Below, piece after piece: positions 50,016-58,651 of a DNA stretch of 64,000 bases. Every line of letters starts with the position of its first letter. Within the stretch, counting starts at the first letter, position 1. The DNA lies in contig NZ_PYGE01000007.1 of the NCBI RefSeq assembly GCF_003014555.1, positions 124,001 to 188,000 on the forward strand, given 5' to 3'. Under the pieces are notes generated by a model. It saw nothing but the letters and a program-made list of their open reading frames with translations, did not search any database and was not told where the DNA came from. The stretch is from Haloactinopolyspora alba. GTDB lineage: Bacteria > Actinomycetota > Actinomycetes > Jiangellales > Jiangellaceae. The position numbers were made by a program, and so were the translations under genes.

Positions 50016-51823
50016 CGGTTCTCCTGTCCCGCTGCGACGCGGCGGTGCAGCAGTAGGGCCGCGGCGGCCGCCGCGGCGGCGCACACCGCCGCGCCGGCGA
50101 AGGTGGCGTGCAGCTGCGCCAGCACCGCGTCGCGCAGGGCGTCGTCGTAGGCCGGGCACGCGGTGGGGGAGTCGGGGCACAGGACCGCCGGCGACTCGAT
50201 GCCGGCCTGGGCGTCGTACAGACGGCGCAGGCCGATCGCGGTCAGCGCCGCCAGCCCGGCCAGCATGCCGATCATCCGCGCGACCACGACCAGCGCGCTG
50301 GCGACACCGTGCGTGGCACGCGGCGTCGCGGCGAGCAGCGCGGCGTTGACGGGGGCGATGGCGAGCCCGAAGCCGAGCCCGGTGACGGCGAGCACGACGT
50401 CGTCGCCGACGCCGTCCAGCGACCCGGCGCCCCAGGTCGTCATGGCGGTCAGGCCGGCAGCGGCCACCACCATGCCCGCACCGGCCACCAGTGAGGCGGG
50501 CAGGCGCCGCACGAGCCAGCCGCCCGCGACGGCGCCGACCGGCAGCGCCACCAGGAAACGCAACAGCACCAGCGCGGCGTCGAACTGGTCGGCCCCGTCC
50601 AGGACGGTACGCGCGAGCACCGGCACGTCCACCACCACGGCGACCAGCGCGGCGCCGACCAGAAGACTCACCACGAGCGCGCCCCAGGCCGGGCGGGCGC
50701 GGACGGCGCCGGCGGGCACCAGCGGTGCCCGGGAGTGCCGCTGCCGCCATCCGAACGCCGCGAACGCGACCGCCGAGCCGAGCAGCAGCCACGGCGCGGC
50801 CGGCGACACCAGCCGGACCGCCGGGTCGGCCGTCGCGAAGGTCACGACGATGCCGCCCAGAGCCGCGCCGAGCAGAACCGCACCGGGCACGTCGGCGGCG
50901 CGCACGACCACCGGCGCCCGCCGCAGGTCCAGCAGCGGCCGCCGGGCGGTGAGCTCGCGCACGACGAACGCGGCCGCCGACGCGGCGGCGGTGAGTGCCA
51001 GCGGCGTGCTCCACGCACTCTGCCCGGCGAGCGGGACGAGCAGCTCGCCCCACGCCACGCTGCGCTCCAGCGCCGCCGGCCGAGTCAGGGCGACGGCCGC
51101 TGACACGAGTGCCACCAGTGCCAGTGCGGCCCCGGCCACGTCCGGCCGGCCGTCCGGCGATCCGGCGCGTGGCCGGACGCCACCGCCGGCCGCGCTCGCG
51201 GCCGTGTGCCGGCGGGCGACCGTTCCGAGCAGCAGGAGCGTTCCGGCGACGCCGTTGATCCAGAAGATCGCGCGCCAGTCCGACAGCGCCAGCACGCCGG
51301 CGCCGAACAGCGGCCCGAGCACGGACCCCAGCTCCTGGACGGCGCCGACCAGGCCCAGCGGCACGCCGCGCCGTTCCGGGGGCCACAGATCGGCCACCAG
51401 CGCCAACGTCACCGGAACCAGGGCGCCTCCGCCTGCGCCCTGCAGGAACCGGCCGGTCACCGCCGCGGCGAGTCCGTCCGACGAGGCGGTGACCAGCGAG
51501 CCGGCCGTGAAGACGAGCAGCGCCGCCGTCAGTACCGGTAGCCGTCCCACCACGTCGGAGACGCGGCCCACCAGCGGCAGCACGACGACGTAGCCGAGCA
51601 GGAACATCGAGACCAGCGGGACGGCGCGCTGCAGCTCGTCCGCGTCCAGCCCGACGCCGACCATCATCTCCGGCAGCGCCAGCACGATGACGTACGTGTC
51701 GGCGGCCGCGAGCAGCACGCCGACACCGCACAGCACCAGGACCGAGGTTCCGGCGCGGGTTCTCGTCGGCTCGGCCGGCTCCTCGGCCGGGACCGGCGGG
51801 CGCTGCCTATCCGGTGGGCGCAC
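50012..51823 (-). CDS. major facilitator superfamily transporter, P55-like (DHA2, 14 helices)
   Basis: About 603 residues, with 14 hydrophobic helices. The cytoplasmic MFS motif is GRVSDVVGRLPVLTA, and RFLQGAGGGALVPVTLALVADLWPP split by the loop is typical of DHA2 exporters. It follows an lprG-like lipoprotein gene, the same pairing as Rv1411c-Rv1410c (LprG-P55), which exports lipids to the mycobacterial envelope. The start is uncertain: a GTG at 51821-51823 overlaps lprG by 17 bases, and an upstream ATG would overlap by 74 bases. N-terminal Pro-rich tail. Confidence 0.85.
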   Translation of the reverse strand: MRPPDRQRPPVPAEEPAEPTRTRAGTSVLVLCGVGVLLAAADTYVIVLALPEMMVGVGLDADELQRAVPLVSMFLLGYVVVLPLVGRVSDVVGRLPVLTAALLVFTAGSLVTASSDGLAAAVTGRFLQGAGGGALVPVTLALVADLWPPERRGVPLGLVGAVQELGSVLGPLFGAGVLALSDWRAIFWINGVAGTLLLLGTVARRHTAASAAGGGVRPRAGSPDGRPDVAGAALALVALVSAAVALTRPAALERSVAWGELLVPLAGQSAWSTPLALTAAASAAAFVVRELTARRPLLDLRRAPVVVRAADVPGAVLLGAALGGIVVTFATADPAVRLVSPAAPWLLLGSAVAFAAFGWRQRHSRAPLVPAGAVRARPAWGALVVSLLVGAALVAVVVDVPVLARTVLDGADQFDAALVLLRFLVALPVGAVAGGWLVRRLPASLVAGAGMVVAAAGLTAMTTWGAGSLDGVGDDVVLAVTGLGFGLAIAPVNAALLAATPRATHGVASALVVVARMIGMLAGLAALTAIGLRRLYDAQAGIESPAVLCPDSPTACPAYDDALRDAVLAQLHATFAGAAVCAAAAAAAALLLHRRVAAGQENR

Positions 51824-52508
51824 TGATCTCGGCCGGAGCGTCGTAGTCGTCGAGCCGGACGGTGTAGGTCTGCTCGCCACCCGGGTAGAAGGCGCCGGTG
51901 AGCGTCGCCCGCCGCAGCCGTCCGGACTCGGGGTCGAGCGCCCAGGTGGCCTGGATCTCGGCGCCCGGGTCGGAGATGGCGAGGATGCGGTCGACGGTCT
52001 TGCCCGGCAGCACGGACTCGACCTGGTCGTACACGTCGCCGTCGACGCGGACCTGCCCGGCGGAGGTGACGTCGCTGCCCGCGGTGAGCAGACTGCTGAC
52101 CCCCTGTTCGGGGTCGATCAGCGCGCCGGGGTCGCCGAAGTCGATGTCGTCGGCGGTGATCTCCTCGTACCCGTCGGTCAGCGGCAGCTGCGCCCACAGC
52201 CGTCCGTCGACCGACACCACCGGGATGGTGGCGGGAAGGGCGCCGGAGCGGATGCGGATCTCGCCGTCGAACGAGTCGGGCGGGACCGCCACCCCTTCGG
52301 CGGCGACGACGACCGTGCCGGAGTCCGGCAGGTCGGAGCCGTCCACGGTGAACCGGACGCTGCTGGCCTCGTCCAGGAGCTGACCGGCGGACTCGAGTGC
52401 GGCCGCGGGGTCGGCGACGCCGTCACCGCCGTCGCCACCGCAGGAGGTGAGCGCAAGGACGACGGCGGCGCCCACGGGCAGGAGTGCGCGACGGCCTCTC
52501 GCGTGCAT
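51807..52508 (-). CDS. lprG: LprG/LppX-type lipoprotein
   Basis: A 233-residue lipoprotein with a signal ending LTSC (cysteine 23) and a LppX/LprA/LprF/LprG fold: LDEASSVRFTVDGSDLPDSG, FDGEIRIRSG, TVPVVSVDGRLWAQ, VLPGKTVDRILAI and YTVRLDDYDAP. In mycobacteria LprG carries triacylated lipids to the MFS partner. The gene directly precedes the P55-like MFS gene and lies 44 bases after parC. Presence in a non-mycobacterial genome is interesting. Confidence 0.85.
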   Translation of the reverse strand: MHARGRRALLPVGAAVVLALTSCGGDGGDGVADPAAALESAGQLLDEASSVRFTVDGSDLPDSGTVVVAAEGVAVPPDSFDGEIRIRSGALPATIPVVSVDGRLWAQLPLTDGYEEITADDIDFGDPGALIDPEQGVSSLLTAGSDVTSAGQVRVDGDVYDQVESVLPGKTVDRILAISDPGAEIQATWALDPESGRLRRATLTGAFYPGGEQTYTVRLDDYDAPAEISAPTG

Positions 52509-52552
52509 GGGATGCAGTCTGCCAGTCGACGCCCCGCGGCCGTGCCCCGCTC

Positions 52553-55021
52553 TCAGCTGGTTCCCAGGTTCGGGCCGACCGCGGCGATCGGCTGCTCGGC
52601 CGGCTCGCCGGAGCCGTCCCGGCGGCCCGTCGGCTCGGGCAGGCCGACCGGGACACCGCTGCCCGCGGCCGCACGCGCCGGCGCCGGGCCCGCCCAGGCC
52701 ATGATCAGCGTGTCCTCGCCCTTGAGGAACCGGTGGCAGCGCACGCCGCCGGTGGCGCGGCCCTTGGCGGGGTACTCGTCGTACGGCGTGACCTTGACGG
52801 CGCCGGACTGGGTTCCCGGAAGCGCGTCGGACGAGCCGGACACGGTGACGACGCTGCCCTGCCGCTCCGGGTCGGCGGCGCCGAAGAAGACGACCCGTGC
52901 CCCCGCGGAGAGCTTGATTCCCGCGACGCCGCCGCCGGAGCGGCCCTGCGGGCGCACCAGGCCGGCGGAGAACCGCAGCAGCTGCGCGTCGGAGCTGATG
53001 AACACCAGGTCCTCCTCGCCGGTGCGCAGCTCGACCGCCCCGACGAGCCGGTCGCCGTCGTCGAGCCGGACGACCTCCCAGCTGTCCTTGTTCGACGGGT
53101 GGTCGGCCACGACCCGCTTGACCACACCGCGCTCGGTGCCGACGGCCAGCCCGGCCGAGTCGGGGTCGAAGGTCGTCAGGCACAAGACCTGCTCGTCCTG
53201 CTCGAGGTCGACGAACTCCTTGACCGGTGCGCCACCGGCCAGCGTCAGCGTGGCCGACGGCGGCAGCGACGGCAGGTCGAGCACCGACAGCCGCAGCACC
53301 CGCCCGGAGCTGGTCACCACGCCGACGTATCCGCGTGCGGTGGTCGGTGCGGTGGAGACGACGACGTCGTGCTTGGAGCGCTTGCCCCCGCCGGAGTCGG
53401 GGTCGTCGCCGGGCGTGCCGTCGTCGGCGGTACGGGCGAGCAGGCCGGACGACGAGAGCAGCACCCGGCACGGGTCGTCAGCGATCTCGAGGGAGCCGGC
53501 CGCGGCCTTCGGTGCCGCCTGCCCGGAGTCCTCGAGCAGGACGGTCCGCCGCGGCGTGGCGTGTTTGGCGCCGACCTCGGCGAGCTCGGCCGAGACCGCT
53601 TCGCGCAGCAGCGCGTCGTCCTCGAGCAGCGCGGTGAGCTCGGCGATGGTGCGGCGCAGGTCCTCGCCCTCCTTCTCCAGCTCGAGCCGGTCGTAGCGGG
53701 TGAGCCGGCGCAGCGGCGTGTCGAGGATGTAGCGCGCCTGCACGTCGCTGAGGTCGAAGATCGTCATCAGCCGTTCACGGGCGGCCGACGAGTCGTCGGA
53801 GGAGCGGATCACCGCGATGACCTCGTCGATGTCGAGCAGCGCGACCAGCAGCCCGTCGACCAGGTGCAGACGGTCGGCGGCCTTCGTGCGGCGGAACTCG
53901 CTGCGGCGGCGCACCACGTCGAGGCGGTGCTCGATGAACACCTCGAGCAGTTCCTTCAGCCCGAGCGTGCGCGGCTGGCCGTCGACCAGTGCCACGTTGT
54001 TGATGTTGAACGAGTCCTCGAGCGGGGTGAGCTTGTACAGCTGCTCGAGCACGGCTTCCGGCACGAAGCCGCTCTTGAGCTCGATGACCAGGCGCATGCT
54101 GGTGTTGCGGTCGGTGTAGTCGACGACGTCGGCGACACCGGCGAGCTTCTTGCTCTTGACCAGGTCGACGATGCGCTCGCGGATGCGCTCGGGCCCGACC
54201 ATGTACGGCAGTTCGGTGATGACGATGCCCTTGCGGCGCGCGGTGATGTTCTCGATGCGCGCCGTGGCTCGGGTCCGGAACGCCCCGCGGCCGGTCTCGT
54301 AGGCCTCGCGGATGCCGCTGAGCCCGGCGATGCGCCCGCCGCTGGGCAGGTCCGGCCCCGGGACGAAGCGCATCAGGTCGTCCAGGGTGGCCTCCGGGTG
54401 CGCCAGCAGGTACCGGGTCGCCTCGACGACCTCGCCCAGGTTGTGCGGCGCCATGTTCGTGGCCATGCCGACGGCGATCCCGCTGGAGCCGTTGACCAGC
54501 AGGTTCGGGAACGCAGCCGGCAACACCTCCGGCTGTTCGAACTGGCCGTCGTAGTTCGGGACCATGTCGACGACGTTCTCGTCGAGCGAGGTGGTGAGCA
54601 GCATGGCCGGCTCGGCCATCCGGCACTCGGTGTACCGGTAGGCCGCCGGGCCGGCGTCGAGTGAGCCGAAGTTGCCGTGCCCGTCGACCAGCGGCACCCG
54701 CATCGCCCACGGCTGGGCCATCCGGACGATGGTGTCGTAGATGGCGCCGTCGCCGTGCGGATGCAGCTTGCCCATGACGTCACCGACGACGCGTCCGCAC
54801 TTCACGTGCGGGCGGTCCGGGCGCAGGCCCATCTCGTTCATCTGGAACAGGATCCGGCGCTGGACCGGTTTCAGCCCGTCCCGTGCGTCCGGGATGGCCC
54901 GGGAGTAGATGACGGAGTAGGCGTACTCGAGGAAGCTGCCGCGCATCTCCTCGGAGACGTCGACATCCAGGATGGTCTCCTCGATGTCCTCTGGGGGTGG
55001 TGTGCTCGTCCGGCGTGCCAT
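52553..55021 (-). CDS. parC: type IIA topoisomerase subunit A, ParC (topoisomerase IV / second gyrase A)
   Basis: An 822-residue subunit. The catalytic tyrosine is in AAYRYTECRM near residue 117. The quinolone-resistance region reads HPHGDGAIYDTIVR, so the position equal to GyrA serine 83 is glycine and aspartate 87 is kept. The C-terminal part is a beta-pinwheel region with a Gly-rich insert near residue 510. It starts MARRTSTPPPED like Streptomyces ParC. The ATG at 55,019-55,021 is preferred; an upstream ATG adds three residues. It pairs with ParE, encoded 12 kb upstream on the other strand. Confidence 0.93.
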   Translation of the reverse strand: MARRTSTPPPEDIEETILDVDVSEEMRGSFLEYAYSVIYSRAIPDARDGLKPVQRRILFQMNEMGLRPDRPHVKCGRVVGDVMGKLHPHGDGAIYDTIVRMAQPWAMRVPLVDGHGNFGSLDAGPAAYRYTECRMAEPAMLLTTSLDENVVDMVPNYDGQFEQPEVLPAAFPNLLVNGSSGIAVGMATNMAPHNLGEVVEATRYLLAHPEATLDDLMRFVPGPDLPSGGRIAGLSGIREAYETGRGAFRTRATARIENITARRKGIVITELPYMVGPERIRERIVDLVKSKKLAGVADVVDYTDRNTSMRLVIELKSGFVPEAVLEQLYKLTPLEDSFNINNVALVDGQPRTLGLKELLEVFIEHRLDVVRRRSEFRRTKAADRLHLVDGLLVALLDIDEVIAVIRSSDDSSAARERLMTIFDLSDVQARYILDTPLRRLTRYDRLELEKEGEDLRRTIAELTALLEDDALLREAVSAELAEVGAKHATPRRTVLLEDSGQAAPKAAAGSLEIADDPCRVLLSSSGLLARTADDGTPGDDPDSGGGKRSKHDVVVSTAPTTARGYVGVVTSSGRVLRLSVLDLPSLPPSATLTLAGGAPVKEFVDLEQDEQVLCLTTFDPDSAGLAVGTERGVVKRVVADHPSNKDSWEVVRLDDGDRLVGAVELRTGEEDLVFISSDAQLLRFSAGLVRPQGRSGGGVAGIKLSAGARVVFFGAADPERQGSVVTVSGSSDALPGTQSGAVKVTPYDEYPAKGRATGGVRCHRFLKGEDTLIMAWAGPAPARAAAGSGVPVGLPEPTGRRDGSGEPAEQPIAAVGPNLGTS

Positions 55022-55096
55022 GGACGCCATTGTGGCGTCACCGGCGCCGGAAGTGTCGCACCGACCCGCTGTCCGGACGGCCCGCCGGTGGACGGG

Positions 55097-56221
55097 TCAG
55101 CGGGTCAGCTGGTCCGCGGCCGTGTCCGCGAGGGTGGGGTAGTCGAGGTAGCCGCGTTCGTCGCCGCCGTAGAACGTGCTGCGGTCGGGCGTGTTCAGCG
55201 GCGCCCCGTGACGGAGACGCTCGACGAGGTCGGGATTGGCCAGCGCCTGGCTGCCGACGGTCACGACGTCGGCGAGGCCGGCCGCGACGTCGTGCGCCCG
55301 GGTGTCCAGCTCGGCTCCGCCGCGGTTGAGCACGAGCGCGTTCGGCCAGAGCCTGCGCAACCGGCCGATCAGTTCCAGGTCGTGCCCGGCGACGTGCAGA
55401 TACGCCAGATCCAGCGACGACAGGGCGGAGACCAGCGCGGGGTACAGGTCGGCGACGTCGTGTTCGGCGATGTCGTTGAACGGGTTGCCCGGCGAGATCC
55501 GGATACCGGTGCGGCCGGGCCCGATCTCGTCGGCGACGGCGGCGGCCACCTCGACGGCGAGCCGGATGCGGTTCGGGACGGAGCCCCCGTAGCGGTCGGC
55601 GCGCAGGTTGGCATTGCCGGACAGGAACTGGTGCAGCAGATAGCCGTTCGCCGCGTGGATCTCGACACCGTCCGCTCCGGCGGCGACAGCGGCGCGTGCG
55701 GCGGCACGGAACTCGCCGACCACGCCGCGTACCTCGTCGGTCGACAGTGCGCGGGGCTCCGGGATCGGCAGCATGCCGTCGCTGGTGAACATCCGGGCGT
55801 CCGGTGCGATCGCGGACGGCGCGACCGGCTGCCGCCCGTGCGGCGTGTTCCGCGGGTGCGCGACCCGGCCGACGTGCATCAACTGGATGACGATGCGCCC
55901 GCCCGCGGCGTGCACCGCGTCGGTCACCGCCCGCCAGCCGGCGGCCTGCCCGTCGGTGTGGATTCCCGGGGTGAGCAGGTAGCCCTGTCCGTCCTCGGAC
56001 GGCTGGGTTCCCTCGGTGACGATCAGTGACATGCCGGCGCGCTGTGCGTAGTAGCGGACGTTCATCGCGCTCGGGGTCCCGTCCGGGTGCGAGCGGTCAC
56101 GCGTCATCGGCGCCATCGCGAGCCGGTGCGGCAGTTCGAGATCGCCGACGCGCACCGGCTGCCAGAGCGGGTCGAAGGCGGCCGGGTCGGTCGAGGTCGA
56201 CGGTTGGGTGGTGACGGTCAT
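55097..56221 (-). CDS. old yellow enzyme-family NADH:flavin oxidoreductase / alkene reductase
   Basis: A 374-residue FMN protein. LAMAPMTRDRS, the substrate-binding IHAANGYLLHQFLS with His and Asn, and LNRGGAEL are OYE markers. It reduces activated alkenes using NAD(P)H. The start ATG is behind AGGAGGAACC. It is downstream of the cupin gene in the same direction, and a divergent TetR gene lies beyond, so it may be part of a small inducible detoxification unit. Confidence 0.92.
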   Translation of the reverse strand: MTVTTQPSTSTDPAAFDPLWQPVRVGDLELPHRLAMAPMTRDRSHPDGTPSAMNVRYYAQRAGMSLIVTEGTQPSEDGQGYLLTPGIHTDGQAAGWRAVTDAVHAAGGRIVIQLMHVGRVAHPRNTPHGRQPVAPSAIAPDARMFTSDGMLPIPEPRALSTDEVRGVVGEFRAAARAAVAAGADGVEIHAANGYLLHQFLSGNANLRADRYGGSVPNRIRLAVEVAAAVADEIGPGRTGIRISPGNPFNDIAEHDVADLYPALVSALSSLDLAYLHVAGHDLELIGRLRRLWPNALVLNRGGAELDTRAHDVAAGLADVVTVGSQALANPDLVERLRHGAPLNTPDRSTFYGGDERGYLDYPTLADTAADQLTR

Positions 56222-56260
56222 GGGGTGGTTCCTCCTGAACGGTGTGCAGGGTGTCGTGCG

Positions 56261-56806
56261 TTAGTGGTCAGAGCAGCTCGGTGCGGTACCGGGGGGCCAG
56301 CTGTGCGGCTCGTCCCGGTTCGCCGCCTGCTCGGCTTCGGTGAGCTCCGGTGGCGCGGTCGCGGTCCGGTCGACACGAGGAGCGATCCGCAGGAAGAACT
56401 CCTCCTGTCCCGCCGGTGTGCACATGCACGTCATCCGTGCCGGCTCGCCGGAGACGTTGCGGAAGTGATGTGGCGCGTTGGCCGGGATGTTCACCGTCTC
56501 GCCGGCGCTGACGTCGACGTCCTCACCGCGGAAGGTGAACCGGATCCGTCCGTGCAGGACCGTGAACATCTCCTCGAAGTCGTGCCGGTGCGGGGGAGGG
56601 CCGCCGCCCGGCGGTACGCGCATGTCGATCAGGCAGTACCGGCCGTCGGTCTGCTCGCCCGACAGCAGGATCGTGTAGATGTCACCGGCCAGTGCGATGT
56701 GTCGCAGGTCGTCCGATTCCGGGCGCACCACGGCGAGTTCGCGTCGCGGATCGTCCGGCGGGAGCGGTGATTGATCCGAGGGTTCCGGGAACGTGGGGTC
56801 GGTCAT
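56261..56806 (-). CDS. cupin-domain protein
   Basis: A 181-residue single-cupin protein. Metal-binding residues are in PPPHRHDFEEMFTVLHG (His-x-His and Glu) and NIPANAPHHFRN (His). An aspartate-rich N-terminal stretch and a Pro/Glu-rich tail flank the domain. It may bind or transform a small molecule made or sensed in the OYE unit. The ATG follows GGAG by five bases. Confidence 0.85.
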   Translation of the reverse strand: MTDPTFPEPSDQSPLPPDDPRRELAVVRPESDDLRHIALAGDIYTILLSGEQTDGRYCLIDMRVPPGGGPPPHRHDFEEMFTVLHGRIRFTFRGEDVDVSAGETVNIPANAPHHFRNVSGEPARMTCMCTPAGQEEFFLRIAPRVDRTATAPPELTEAEQAANRDEPHSWPPGTAPSCSDH

Positions 56807-56864
56807 GAGCACTCCTCTCTCCGACAGGTCTGTGGGGACGGCTGCGCGGAAGCTTGGAGAATCT

Positions 56865-56886
56865 AAGCGGAAGATTTCATCCGCTT
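56865..56886. promoter_or_regulatory. candidate operator of the TetR regulator
   Basis: AAGCGGA and TCCGCTT form a perfect seven-base inverted repeat with an eight-base spacer in the 156-base divergent region between the cupin and TetR genes. Size and position fit a TetR-family operator controlling both directions. Confidence 0.6.
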
Positions 56887-56962
56887 TTTGATGCTAGCCT
56901 CCCCGCGGTTGGTACGTCAACGGCTGACGAGTGACGCGCGACACGTACGCGAAGGAGTGACC

Positions 56963-57592
56963 ATGCCCGCTCAACGCAAGCCCCGTCGTGATGCCGAGGC
57001 GAATCGCCAGCGGCTGCTCGCCGCGGCCTCGTCGGCGATGCTGCGGGAGGGCCGCAATGTTCCACTCGCCGACATCGCCGCCGAGGCAGGCGTCGGCGTC
57101 GGCACCTTCTACCGCCGCTATCCGGACCGTGACGCGCTGATGCGCGACCTCGAGCACCGCGCGTACGGACTGCTCGACGGTATCCTCGGCGACATCGAGA
57201 GCCGAGGCGGCAGCGGCCTGGACGCGATCGAGGGGTACCTGGTCGGCGCGTGCGCGATCAGCGACCAGCTGTTCCTGCCGCTGCACGGAGCGCCGCCGCT
57301 GATGACCGAGGAGGCCGTGGCGGCACGTCGCTCGATCAACCGGCGGCTGGAGACCTTCATCGAGAGCGGACGCGGCGACGGCACCATCCGTGCGGCCGTC
57401 AACGCCACCGACATCATCACGTTCACCGCACTGATCACGCAGCCGTTGTCCTACGGCCCGGACTGGAATCACATGGCGCGGCGTCAGATCGCGGTGTTTC
57501 TGAACGGACTGGCCACCGACGGTCCGACCGGTATCCCGGGGCCGGCGGTCGGCGCCACCGACGTCGAGGAGGCCTTCCAGCGCCGCGTCTGA
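56963..57592 (+). CDS. TetR-family transcriptional regulator
   Basis: A 209-residue repressor. The N-terminal DNA-binding domain includes NRQRLLAAASSAML, VPLADIAAEAGVGVGTFYRR, and YPDRDALM. The C-terminal half has the TetR_C pattern with a predicted dimer interface. It is divergent from the cupin-OYE unit and probably its repressor. The ATG follows GAAGGAG. Confidence 0.9.
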   Translation: MPAQRKPRRDAEANRQRLLAAASSAMLREGRNVPLADIAAEAGVGVGTFYRRYPDRDALMRDLEHRAYGLLDGILGDIESRGGSGLDAIEGYLVGACAISDQLFLPLHGAPPLMTEEAVAARRSINRRLETFIESGRGDGTIRAAVNATDIITFTALITQPLSYGPDWNHMARRQIAVFLNGLATDGPTGIPGPAVGATDVEEAFQRRV

Positions 57593-57637
57593 GCGCGCGG
57601 AAATCTGCTCGCGGCCGTCCAGGGCTGGTGTGACACT

Positions 57638-58024
57638 GTGCCGATGATGTCGATCATTCAGAACATCGCTGTGGACTGCGCGAACCCCTACCGGCTGGCC
57701 GAGTTCTGGAGCCGGGTACTCGACCGGCCGATCCATCCGGACAACGAACCGAGCGACGACGAGGTGGGCGTCCAGCTCGGCGACGGCAGGGAGCTGTTGT
57801 TCGTCGAGGTTCCCGAGCCGAAGTCCGGGAAGAACCGGCTGCACCTGTGCCTGCGGCCGCAGCAGCTGCGCGAGGACGAGGTGCAGCGGCTGACCACGAT
57901 GGGCGCGACCCTGGTGGCCGACCACCGCAACGCGGACGGCACCGGGTGGGCGGTACTGGGAGATCCGGAGGGCAACGAGTTCTGCGTGCTGCGCAGCGAG
58001 GAGGAGCTCGCGCGGACGTCGTGA
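57638..58024 (+). CDS. VOC-family (glyoxalase-like) protein
   Basis: A 128-residue VOC domain protein: IIQNIAVDCANPYRLAEFW and VLGDPEGNEFCVLRS are the two beta-alpha-beta hallmarks. Such proteins are common in actinobacteria and can bind or modify antibiotics, or act as dioxygenase or glyoxalase relatives. The GTG at 57638 and ATG at 57644 are both possible starts. It is downstream of the TetR gene but probably not linked in function. Confidence 0.82.
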   Translation: MPMMSIIQNIAVDCANPYRLAEFWSRVLDRPIHPDNEPSDDEVGVQLGDGRELLFVEVPEPKSGKNRLHLCLRPQQLREDEVQRLTTMGATLVADHRNADGTGWAVLGDPEGNEFCVLRSEEELARTS

Positions 58025-58039
58025 CCGGCCGCTACGTCG

Positions 58040-58651
58040 TCAGTCCGTCGAGGTGAGGACGAGAGCGACGGCGACCGCGACACCCGGAACGGCGATCAGC
58101 AGGGTCTTCAGCAACGGCCGGCGCTCGAGCAGCGACACCGCGCGCGGGTGGGTCCTCGCGAGCTCCTTCCCGGTGCTGACGCCACGCAAGACCTGCGGCG
58201 TCAGCCCGAGCGCGCGGAGCAGCCGCCGGTGGTCGTCCTCGAGCCAATGGGTGCCGCTGAGCCTGGCGACGCGCCGGCCGTCGCCGTCCAGCACGAACAG
58301 GTGCGGAAACGTCGGGCTCCGGGGGTGCGAACGCGGCATCGTCGCGGAGACGGCCGTCGTGACCGACCCCCGCGGCGTGCGGCGTCTGCGCAGCAGTCCG
58401 GTGGCGACGAGCTCGGTGGGCGTGACGACCACCGACGCGCGGCGGAAGTACAGCGACATCAGCCCGGAGCCGCCGGCGGCCAGCAGCAGTGCGAACAGGG
58501 TGCCGACGCCGCCACCACGGAGGAACAACACGACGGCGATCACGACGAGCATGGCCGTGGTGGCCCGGTAGGCCTGCAGGTAGCGCAGCATCGACGGCCG
58601 CAGGACCAGGTCGGCGCTGCGCTGCGGAGGGCCGGGCACTGCCGTGTTCAT
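58040..58651 (-). CDS. PH-like-domain membrane protein, copy 1
   Basis: A 203-residue membrane protein. Two helices near residues 34-63 (LVVIAVVLFLRG, LFALLLAAGGSGLMS) precede a beta-rich bPH-like domain (VVVTPTELVATGLLRRRR, FVLDGDGRRVARLSG), and one helix lies at the C-terminus (LLIAVPGVAVAVALVL). It resembles the next protein and is encoded as its tandem partner with a four-base overlap. Function unknown; the family is widespread in actinobacteria. Confidence 0.75.
   Translation of the reverse strand: MNTAVPGPPQRSADLVLRPSMLRYLQAYRATTAMLVVIAVVLFLRGGGVGTLFALLLAAGGSGLMSLYFRRASVVVTPTELVATGLLRRRRTPRGSVTTAVSATMPRSHPRSPTFPHLFVLDGDGRRVARLSGTHWLEDDHRRLLRALGLTPQVLRGVSTGKELARTHPRAVSLLERRPLLKTLLIAVPGVAVAVALVLTSTD

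Noticed and set aside
38614-55021. Replication origin, because gyrase-like subunit genes are present
   Set aside because: The two subunits are 12 kb apart on opposite strands, there is no dnaA, dnaN or recF, and no DnaA-box cluster was seen. The locus fits ParE/ParC next to hrdB.
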